The notes beneath the pieces were generated by a model, which saw only the letters and a program-made list of their open reading frames with translations, made no database searches and was not told where the DNA came from. DNA of 25,000 nt from Nymphaea colorata (lineage: Eukaryota; Streptophyta; Magnoliopsida; Nymphaeales; Nymphaeaceae). The DNA is taken from NCBI RefSeq assembly GCF_008831285.2, contig NW_022204844.1, positions 1-25,000 on the forward strand, written 5' to 3'. The translations under genes were made by a program, and so were the position numbers. Shown in pieces: positions 9,724-19,100 of this stretch (position 1 is its first letter; each line of letters starts with the position of its first letter).

Positions 9724-12472
9724 AACTGTTACATCCGCCCTTGTAGCGCCTCAAAGCCGCCGACGAACGTAACCTCCCAAGACCTCTTAGTGGTAATGTA
9801 GCTGGCCCAAGATTGGCCTTACAAAATTTCAACCCCGGCTGGACACAATCCCAGCTCAAATGCCCTTGGGTAAGGATACAAGGAATGGTTTACCCTTTGC
9901 TAAACTAGGTCTGAACCTACTACAACAAGTTGGGTTCGAGGCCGTACAAGCGTAGCGTACAACAATAGCTCATTCCTCACTCAATCCAGCATTCATCATT
10001 CGTATCAAACCATTCATACAATCCCTAGGACGTGCAAACCATCACCATGCACCCTAGGAAGGTCCGTAGTCCGGGTTCGTGTCCTTAGCTATCGAGCTTT
10101 GGAGGTAACCCCAGCACTACACGCCCGGAGGCAAGGCTGAAAACAAGTGCACCCGCCCTCGAATCTATAGGGTGATTCGGGTGCCTACCTGGCTGAAGCT
10201 AGTTCAGCAAGCGACCAAGGGCAAAGGCCAAAGCCCCTTGGTAATCAGCACGTCGGTCTTCGCAAGCGAGGCGCCCGTTCAAGTTGGTCTCTCCTCCTTG
10301 CTCAAGACGTAGACAGCATAGTTACTGTTTTGTAATTCAGCAACTTAAAACGGGAGAAGGGATTGCACTTAGCTGGAAACGTTGGAACCCCTAGTGCTGT
10401 GATGAAGTAGGGGGAAGCTAGCGCTGACAAGGTGACAGCGTACACCCTTCTTCTCCCGGGATCAGCTCAGCACACGGTTGCTGGACTGCTCCTCCTTCTC
10501 AGCAATACACTCCAGAAAATGAATAGAGAAGGTTACTGTCGAAAATAGCAAGGAAACGGAGTATTCCCAAGCATCGTTAGGAGACTTCACCGTGAGAACG
10601 TTTTACCCCTGTTCGTTGTTGAGTTAGGGGGAGGCAAGCGCCGCTTAGCCCGGCGTAAGCTATGTCTCCTAACCGGTGTAGCTGCAATGGATTAGGCCCT
10701 GCTGTCCGCAACACCCTCCACCGTTGGGCTACAATGCACTTCAAACAAGGGCGAGCGAATCACTGGAAAAGACAATGATTAAGAGCAGAATTTCGAATGT
10801 GGAGAGGCGTCACCAGATTGAGGATTAAACCCCTGGAGCTAGACGATGAAGGGGTGAGGCAAGCTTCGATTGACGCCGAAGCACGCGCGCTGTCCTGGAC
10901 AGCTTAAGCTCCCTGGTTCTCTGGTGAAGGTTCTGGATTCTCAGGCTTTGCCGATCTTCCAAAAATCATTAAAAATCATCCACAGCTCGGATTGGGCTGA
11001 AATTTGGTGGGTAGCTGCCTCTGATGATTATGAAGGGACGCTCCAAAAATCACTGCAATCGGAGCCCTCTAAGGTCAAGTCGTTGAAGACTGAAGGCGCC
11101 GAACTGTCACAGTCAACAGGCTCTGTTCAGGAACAGAACAGAACGCAGGCGAGTTCCAGAGTAGTCCGTCTTCAAAAATTCATTCCCGTTGATCCAGACA
11201 CCCAAAAATCCTGAAATTTGGTTTGAAGGGAGCTGACACACCAAGGTTTGGACGCCCAAAAGATTGGGCCCAAACAAGACCTCCTTGGGCAAGACGTTGA
11301 GCAGTTTTGGAGCTGGACGCCGCAAGGTGGAGCTCTGTTCAGGACGACAGGAACTTGTTCAGACTGCTTCGGCTTCAGATCTTCGCTCCAGTGATTTCCT
11401 TCGTCCAATGAACGCCGAACTTCACAGGTAGGCTCCTAAGACACCAAGGAAGAACCTCCCAAAAGGCCCGGCTCAGATTCACTCTCAGGTGATAGCTCCT
11501 GGAAGGCACGCGACGCTGCAGCAGTGTTCATCCCCTCAGGCGGGTGCAGGAAGGATTCCAGAGCTTCAATCGATTCTCCGGGTGATCATTCTCAATCAAA
11601 ACGTTAATCCAAGCATTAGATATCAGGAATAGAGCAAGAACAACAGATTAGAACGAAGGAGGATAGTCAGATCACCGGATTTGGTGGTTTTCCCCAAATT
11701 CTAGTGAAGATGGGGGCGCTGCCGCCGTTCGGGCGGAGATTACAGACTTCCACCGCCGTTCTTTTTCAGATTCAGGCCGTCGATCATATCTCAGTCATCC
11801 GACGTCGGATTTTGGGCCTCCTTAGCTTGAAATGTGCGTAAGGATGTTAGGAAGGCAACCACAGTGGCCGATCGTCGAGATTGTACACCATTTTCTTCAG
11901 ATTTGCAGGTTTCCAGGGACTGGTCGGCGGCAAAATTGGGGAAAACAGTCCAGGCTATTCAAACTGCGATATCTCCCTCATTTCTTGTCGGATTTGGCTC
12001 ATTCCGGGTTCGTTGGTTTCGTATTGATGAGGGGAAAGTCACAGAAGCGTCGGATCACCAAAACCCTCTCTATATTTCTTCAGATTCGCGTTTTATCAGG
12101 GTTCAGGGACTGTTTTACAGAAACCGGTTGAAGGCTATTCCGTTTTTCGTTTTCCTTCCGATTCCTTTGCGTTTCTCCTCGATTTCTCGCAGCAATAACA
12201 TTACAGAAGCAAGAGTAAACACATGCTACAGAAATCGCTTAGTCTCCCATCGATTTGAATCCCTGCTCACAGTGTTAGACGAACGGAAGGATTCCGCCCG
12301 AATGCGCTGCTCACAATCGTTAAAACCGATCGAACGACTCTTCAATCCAGCGACAATCGCCCGAGCTACCTTCGGTGGATTCCAAACGAGTTAGAAGCAC
12401 CTCCGGCGTCAGCAGCGTTAGAGCCACCTTCTGGAACGAACGGACAACTAGAGGAAGCCGTGGGAGATCAAG

Positions 12473-12481
12473 GCTTACCTC
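12473..12481 (-). promoter_or_regulatory. Candidate 5' splice site in inner 5' LTR leader
   Basis: Minus strand GAG|GTAAGC within the transcribed R/U5 region. With the acceptor-like site near 9688 it would define an intron of about 2.8 kb that removes the primer-binding site from spliced messages. This is a hypothesis from consensus match only. Confidence 0.35.
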
Positions 12482-12897
12482 TTGAAGACCGCCGGATGTC
12501 GTTTTCAGCAGGGAAGGCGTTGCTGAAACCAGCGCAGCCACATCCGCTGCTCTCCCTTGACGAACGCAGCCTCACAGCAGCTCCGTGGTCGAGCTACCAG
12601 CACTCCGATCGTCTTCTCCACGGTTCCGGCCAGGGGCTTCACAGAACCTCCGTTTTCAGCAAATGGGAGAGGAAGAACTCGCAGCCGAGCGTCCGGTGCT
12701 GGCCTCCGGCGCCAGCCCTCTGGTTGCTCGTCTTTCCGACCGCACTCCGGCGTCTTCTCCGGCCAATGGCTTCTCAGAGAGGAAGGGAGTTGCAGGTTTT
12801 GGGAGGGCAAGCATGGCAGCCGCCCATGGTGACAAGCTCTCACACGAGAGAGAAGAAACCCAATTCTATTATGCAAAAACTTAGGGTAAAAGTTCCA

Positions 12898-12923
12898 TCA
12901 CTTAGCTTATAAAGGCTAAGTGA
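12898..12923 (-). promoter_or_regulatory. TATA-like core inside a perfect inverted repeat (5' LTR copy)
   Basis: Identical to the copy at 4433-4458: 9-bp arms flank CTTTATAA on the minus strand. In the 5' LTR this is the best candidate core promoter for the inner element. Transcription would start about 25-35 bases further along, near 12870-12880. Confidence 0.5.
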
Positions 12924-13911
12924 CTCGGGACGCCCCTGAACCGTCCCGGTACAAGAGCAAAAGCTGAAATAAAACATGTACAAAGTGAATCGGTACGGCC
13001 GAGACGGCCTACCAACAAGACTCCAACTCGGGTCTCCCTTCCGCTCCTGGGTGCTGCCTCGATGCCTCGCCTGGGTCCTAACCCACTTCGTCTAGACTCG
13101 GTCTAGATGGCCTTCGTATCTGCCCGTCTCAGTTTCCTGGACTGTCTCTGTTCCGGACGCCAGGACATCCTCTGTGCCTGTCCTGTGGCTGTCCGTCCTG
13201 TCTGTCAGCTCTGTCTCTGTTCTGAACGCCTGAACGACCCCTGTTCCTGTCCAGTCCGTGCGTCCTCCGTTTGACAGTCTAGAACTCGTCAGTCTCTGCC
13301 CAGAACACCCTGTCTCCATGGTGTGTCCAGCAAGCTGAGCCCCGCATGCTAAGTCCAGCCCACTCTGCTCGAGTACGTCTGGCTTGGCCTGGGTGGGCAA
13401 AGTGGCCTCACCTTGTCCAAGCTCTATGGCATGAAGTCCTCCAATCAACGGGCTAGCCTCACTCGCAGTAAATGCACGGGTGGAGTGTGGGGCTGTCATC
13501 TCGTCAACCTCCCTTGGCCGCGTAGTACCCTCGTTCGTGCTCTCCTCCGCGATTGCTGGCGCGTTCGGGCTCTTGGCGTCGTCATCGGCAACCGCGGCCG
13601 TGGCCCCTCCATGGGTAACCTCCTTTGCGTCCCAGTCCCGCACCCTGCAAAACACGTTAGCCTCACAACAAAAGGAAGCAGGGTCAGTGGCTGCGGGTGC
13701 TTTCCCCGCTCGGCGTGGGCGCTCGGCGCCCTCATCTCTCGGCAGCCTCGCGACGGTGTGCTGGCCCGCGCCACCTTCGGCCGTGCTCGGCCCTCTTCGG
13801 CGCTCGTGGCCGACACTCGTCCGGCCTTGTAGCTGGCTGGTCTCGTCACCCGGTCGGCCATCGGCGGCATTGTCGGCAGTCCTCGGCCAACTCCTAGGCG
13901 GACCTGTAACA

Positions 13912-13916
13912 GAGGT
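13912..13916. repeat. Target-site duplication (GAGGT), right copy
   Basis: GAGGT follows the TGTAACA end of the inner element and is continuous with resumed outer-LTR sequence (TAACTTGGC), matching the uninterrupted copy at 23111. Confidence 0.95.
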
Positions 13917-14269
13917 TAACTTGGCTAGCCTAGGACGAGTCTAAGCTCACGGGAATTGAGTCGCTTCGGACTCGGAGGTGGCCAAGGGTTTCTACTAAGG
14001 AGGTTGACTACAGGACCGAGTGATAGGTCCGGGTGAACTAGGTCAAGGAGGGACACTCGAGTTAAGCTCGGGTCGTCTAGTTTCGGTCAACGAAGGAGGC
14101 TAGGTGGGGTGTTGACTTCCTAAGTAGACTAGGGTTCGGTCAACGTAAGCCTAGGTCAAAGTCGACAAGGGAGGGGGAGCCTAGGGTCGAGGCCGGCGCG
14201 AGAGGCTACCTAGTTAGGTGCGGTCAAAGGCTTGGCTGGTCGTGCCAAGGAAATGCGCCGGATACTTGA

Positions 14270-14769
14270 CACGTGGCACGATGGAGGGCGAGGAAGGGAC
14301 GCGATAAGGGAATGCGGCTAGGGTTTGCGAGCTGGAGGAGGGGGCAACGGAGAAGTGGCTGCGGCTGGGTGTTGCCGGAAATAGCACACGGTAGCGCGTT
14401 GGCGAGGGGGGGCGTTAGCGCGTGAAGGGCGCGTTAACGAGGAAAGGCCAGGTCGCGCCGGGTGAGGTGGCGCTCGCACAAGGGACCCGTGGGGCCAGCT
14501 GAGGGCGAGGTGGAGACTCGGGCTGATAACGTGGAGGCGATGACGAGCTGGATGCACGACACGTGGAGGATGGACGGCTGAGGGAGACTGCGACTAGGGT
14601 TGATACCACGAGGAAAAGAACACGAGAAAGGAAGGGAGGAATCACACACGGCTAGGGGATTAGCCAAATCAGGCCGCGCGTGATCCGAGGGGGACTGATT
14701 AGGATGAGACGCTCGGAGGTTGACACGTGGAGGAGTGAATCCGGAAGGGTTCTATGATGGCGACACGTG
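14270..14769. promoter_or_regulatory. Cluster of four G-box motifs (ACACGTGG) in outer LTR
   Basis: Perfect CACGTG cores are at 14270-14275, 14560-14565, 14724-14729 and 14764-14769, each within GACACGTGG. All four are kept in the right LTR (23465, 23748, 23907 and 23946). ACACGTGG is the classic plant G-box/ABRE core bound by bZIP and bHLH factors. In element orientation they lie downstream of the putative start, so any effect would be as an internal enhancer. Confidence 0.55.
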
Positions 14770-14791
14770 GCTGGATGAAGGGTTGGGAGAG

Positions 14792-14800
14792 ACTTACCTT
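14792..14800 (-). promoter_or_regulatory. Perfect 5' splice-site consensus in outer LTR leader
   Basis: The minus strand reads AAG|GTAAGT, ideal for U1 pairing, and follows an open exon-like stretch (about 14800-14947). The right LTR keeps it at 23974-23982. Use is not demonstrated. Confidence 0.4.
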
Positions 14801-15853
14801 AGAGTTGACGTCCGAGGTGGAAGGCTCGCGCGAGGAGGCGCCGGCGGCTAGGGTTCCAATGTTGAACCGAATGACCACGGTGCCCTTGCTGTCTGCTGCG
14901 GCCTTTGACTGCGACAGGGGCAAGGACGTCTTCTTCTCCAAGGGCAATGGAGGTCGCCGGAAATTGCAGCGGCGACTGGCTTAAACAGGATTCCGGCTGA
15001 TTACCGGAATAGCTTCTCACCGTGGAAATACGCCCGAATTTACTTATCTCAATCCTTGCTTGATGGCGATTCCAATGGTGCTGGTCCTGGCTTGGTTTGC
15101 CGGCTGAATCTTCAGACTTGGGTGTCGGGAGCTTGCTGGACCTCTGTTTGTGCAGGAACACCCGAGAGCACCAAGGAGTCGATTGTAACTCCTTAACACC
15201 CCGGGGGTGCGATTTGGCCAAAGTCGTACCCGATAGATGGGAGAAGTCGAATAGGACTAAGACTGTTCCAAGGGAGGGACACCGTAGGACTGTGCTAAAC
15301 TAACACTTCGGGTACACCGAGTATAAGCCTAGACCCCTAGGTGAGGCGCCCAATGCCAACAGCCGAAGCCTAAACGAAATCACTCCAACTATCAAAGTAC
15401 TAACCTTTTCACCGTCGTTAGAAAGCTGGACTGCAGCCTTCTTCTTCCCAATCGCTCGGCCGGTCTTTCAACTCTCCCGTGATCGAAGAGAAGGCACCGT
15501 TCGAGCTTTTTGCAGCTTCGATGAGGGAGCTTACCGTGGTCACGTCGGGAGGATCACCACCGATGAGGAGGGCCTACCTTGCGCCTTTGTTACCTCGAGC
15601 CTTCGTCTACGCGGACGCCGGATCTCAAAGGGTATTCGGAAAAAACCTCTAAGGGACGGATTCTCCTACTCGAGTAGAGAATGCGAGAGCCTAGAGGGGG
15701 ACCTCGAGAGGGGAGAGAGAGCCACACCGTGCAAAAATTCTTATTTCTCAAAAAGCCTCCTTTACAAAGAGATCCAAAAGAATAAATACTAAGCCTACTC
15801 GGACCGGGTCACAAGTCGACCGGTTCCAATATCAAATCTGTATTTACAAGTGA

Positions 15854-15930
15854 GGGCGCTATCCCGCCCAGCTCTGGAGTTAAAGGGGTTAAGTTCGAAT
15901 CCCCTTGGCGTGGAGCACAGCCCGCTCCAC
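15854..15930. repeat. Three adjacent hairpins in outer LTR U3, one with a tRNA B-box-like loop
   Basis: In 77 bases there are three perfect inverted repeats: GGGCG/CGCCC (15854-15869), AAGGGG/CCCCTT (15883-15906) and GTGGAGC/GCTCCAC (15910-15930). The middle loop includes AGTTCGAATCC, 10 of 11 with the RNA polymerase III B-box. They lie just upstream of the TATA-like site in element orientation. Confidence 0.6.
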
Positions 15931-16132
15931 TAGGCACGCGCTAGACTTAACCCACACAACTCGAAGGAAAACGCCTAAGTCTAAAACGACTAGGACTAGA
16001 AAACGGCTAAGCGCTACTCGCTAAAACTAAACCGCCCCTGAGCCTTGTGAGCCCAGGGTGGGGACCTCGTGCGGGAAGCCGCCCGCACTTCGGTGTTGGG
16101 TCAAGGGCTGGCCTACGTGACCAGTCATTCGC

Positions 16133-19100
16133 CTAAGGCTTCGAATCCTTAGGTGCCTCAAGGGTCTCAAACAAAGGAGCCTTATCGAGTTCTACCTTAG
16201 CTCGTTCGGGGTTTCCTACTACTAGTACCGGATCGCCTTGAGGTTCGGCCTCGCTTCTTATGCACTTGGACCTGGTTGCGCCACCCACTCCACCCTCTGC
16301 AACTGGTTGCAGTGCATCTTCAACCTCCCCAGGATGTGCGATATGCTTTTGCAGGGAGTGAGCCCAAAGATCCGACGCTTTTCTCTTTCTCTGGCTCGGC
16401 TCGCCTTGCTCGGGCTCGCTTGGGTACGGTCCTTCACCTAGGCCCGTAACAGATTCCCCCTCCCTAAATTGCGCTTGTCCTCGAGCGCTTGTAGAGGGGA
16501 ACCTATGAGCGATTGCTCTGAATTCTTCCCAGGAGGTGCCATGGTCTGGACCTTGCCATTCTACCAAAACTTCGTGCCTTGTTCTACCCTGTCTCTGTAC
16601 GTAACGGTGCTTCAGAATTCTATAAGGCGTAGGTAGCTGGTCGGGCACATGTTCCACCTCTGAGGGCACGTCCCCATGATGAGGCTTCAGACGTGTCACG
16701 TGAAAGACCGGATGGACCTGTGCCTCTCTAGGCAATCCCAATCTGTATGCCGCCTTCCCAACCTTCTGCAAGACTGGGTACGGCCCGTAGTAACGTGGGA
16801 GAAGCTTGGAATACGGCTGTCCCATGAGAGACCTTTGCTTAAGAGGCAACCTCTTAAGCCACACGTACTGCCCGACAGTAAACTCTCGATCCTTTCTACC
16901 CTTGTCGTATAGTTGCTTCATACGGTTCTGGGCCTTAGCCATGTTCTGTTTGAGGGTCTCCAGAACCGCCTCACGAGTTCGTAACTCGCAGTCTACGTTG
17001 TCTTCTGTAGCGCTACCTCCTTCATATCGTGGAATGGATGGAGGTGGATATCCATAGACGGCTTCGTACGGTGTCATCCCTGTGGTAGAGTGCCAACTTG
17101 TGTTGTATGACCACTCTGCCCAGGATAGAAATTTGACCCAGGAGTTGGGCCTTTCTCCTGCGAAGCAACGCAAGTAAGTCTCTAAGGACCTGTTCACTAT
17201 TTCACTCTGCCCGTCGGTCTGCGGGTGATGAGCAGTACTAAACCGAAGATCTGTACCCATCGTCTTCATGTATTCCTTCCAGAATGCACTCATGAAGATC
17301 GAGTCTCTATCACAGACAATGGTCTGAGGCATTCCGTGGAGCTTCCCGATGAACTCTTGGAAGACGTTAGCCACTAATGGCCCTTGGTACAGGCGTGGCA
17401 ATGGTGCAAAATGGCTGTACTTGGTCAGCCGATCCACTACAACAAGCACGGCCTCTTTCCCTTCTGATCGAGGCATGGCATCAATAAAGTCCATGGTAAT
17501 GTCAGTCCATGGCTTGGTGGGGATTGGGAGAGGATTGAGATGCCCTGGAGGTTTGATGGCCTCATATTTCTCTCTCTGACACACAATACACTGGCGTATA
17601 TATCGCTGCACTTCGGCCTTCAGTCCTTGCCACCAGAACTGGGTCTTGACTCTGCTAATGGTCTTCGCGACCCCTTCATGTCCTGCAGCTGGCGAGTCAT
17701 GAAAGTGCTGCAGGAGCTCTCTTTTAAGTTCAGATGCGGAAGGAACCACTGCACGGTTCTTCCTGTAAAGGATGTTCCCCTTAACCGAATAAAGAGGTAT
17801 GGAGCCCGGGTTTTGGGAAAGGGATGTCTTGATCAATTTTAAATTTGGATCAGCCTGCTGATCGTCGGCCAATCTATCCCACAAACTCGTGCTGACCACT
17901 GAAAGTGTCATCAATTGCTCGGTTAACCTCGAAAGGGAATCCGCTGCCGTGTTCTCAGGACCTCGTTTGTACTCAATCTCGAAGTCGTACCCTAGAAGTT
18001 TCGCTAGCCATCTTTGCTGCGTAGGGGTAGAGACTCGTTGCTTGAGCATATACTTCAAGCTGTTCTGGTCGGTCCTGACTATGAACCTGCGCCCTATGAG
18101 GTATGGACGCCATTTCTCCACTGCGATGACAATGGCGAGTAACTCTTTCTCATAGGTTGAAAGAGGTTTGGCACGGCTAGTGAGTGCCTTCGACATGTAC
18201 GCAATGGGATGCCCCTCTTGTCCGAGGACTGCCCCAACTCCCACGTCGCACGCATCTGTCTCTATCGTGAACGTCTTGGTGAAGTTGGGTAACGTGAGCA
18301 CGGGGGCTGTCATCAAGGCTGTCTTCAATTTATCGAACGCGGCCTTTGACTTGTCGGTCCATGAGAAAGCTCCCTTCTTGAGCATTTGGGTGAGGGGCTG
18401 GGCTATAATGCCGTAGCCTTGGATGAAACGTCTGTAGTAACCCGTCAACCCTAAGAATCCTCGTAGACCTTTCAAGTCCTTGGGCAGTGGCCATCTTTCC
18501 ATGGCTCGAAGTTTTTCGGGGTCTGCCCGAACCCCGTCTCGGGACACAATGTGCCCAAGATAATCAATCGAAGATTGCCCAAAACTGCATTTGGACATCT
18601 TCGCAAACAACTGATGCTCCTTCAAAATTTGGAGCGTGATCTCAAGATGTTTCTGATGTAGTGCTTCGCTCTTGCTGTATATCAATATATCGTCGAAGAA
18701 CACCAAAATGAAGTTTCTTAAGTACTTCCGGAACACGTCGTTCATGCACCTTTGGAAGGTTGCTGGGGCGTTAGTAAGTCCAAAGGGCATCACTAAGAAT
18801 TCGTAATGCCCGTCATGCGTTCGGAAGGCTGTTTTGAGCACATCTTCATCGTACATCCTTATTTGGTGGTAGCCGGCTCTAAGGTCGATCTTAGAGAAGA
18901 TTGTGGCGCCGGCTAACTCGTCTAGGAGCTCATCTATCACCGGTATGGGGTGCCGATCCTTAACGGTCACCTCATTGAGCGCTCTGTAGTCCACGCAGAA
19001 CCTCCAGGTATTATCTTTCTTTTTCACTAAGAGGACTGGGGAAGAGAAGGGACTACAACTTGGGCGGATGATGTCGCTTTGCAACATCTCCTTTACTAGG

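Larger units (their letters stand above)
1264..13911 (-). mobile_element. Inner non-autonomous Ty3/gypsy retrotransposon with gag, protease and an unassigned fused segment
   Basis: Seen: LTRs of 4,183 and 4,185 bp with perfect 7-bp terminal inverted repeats (TGTTACA and TGTAACA), a 5-bp target duplication, a 12-base initiator-Met primer-binding site, a polypurine tract and one long minus-strand frame. No reverse transcriptase, RNase H or integrase is encoded anywhere between the LTRs. Known: plant elements that keep gag but lack polymerase genes (TR-GAG and related non-autonomous classes) move with enzymes from partners. Inference: this is such an element. It differs from a simple deletion because new coding sequence occupies the place of the lost domains. 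The LTR pair is almost identical, so insertion was recent. Confidence 0.95.
9727..13911 (-). repeat. Inner element 5' LTR
   Basis: Promoter-bearing LTR, 4,185 bp, with the same ends as the 3' copy. Relative to it there is an extra G at 9882-9883, an extra A in the run at 11174-11178, T at 13108 and A at 13634. Both substitutions change a CpG present in the other copy to TpG or CpA. The frame continuing the polyprotein (13092-13655 in this copy) is present only because the LTRs are duplicates. In this copy it lies upstream of the transcription start and should not be translated. Confidence 0.97.
13917..16451 (-). repeat. Outer element 3' LTR, U3 side and part of R/U5
   Basis: Aligns with 23116-25000 up to 15831. 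Beyond that the matching part of the right LTR is outside the window. It ends CCCGTAACA next to the outer polypurine tract. The last 319 bases (16133-16451) encode the C-terminal tail and stop of the outer polyprotein. A TATA-like stretch on the minus strand (TATTTATT near 15782-15789) would make U3 about 0.67 kb and R/U5 about 3 kb. The stretch 13917-15780 otherwise holds only short overlapping frames, G-box motifs and a strong splice-donor match. Confidence 0.93.

Noticed and set aside
14699-14947. Minus-strand exon-like frame in the outer LTR (also 23935-24201)
   Set aside because: Its end at a perfect splice donor is notable, but the start and length differ between LTR copies because of indels and no protein family is recognisable, so I kept the donor site and did not call a gene.
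15881-15930. Possible tRNA gene around the B-box-like sequence
   Set aside because: There is no A-box, acceptor stem or anticodon arm in proper spacing. The loop of the B-box hairpin is 12 bases, not 7.
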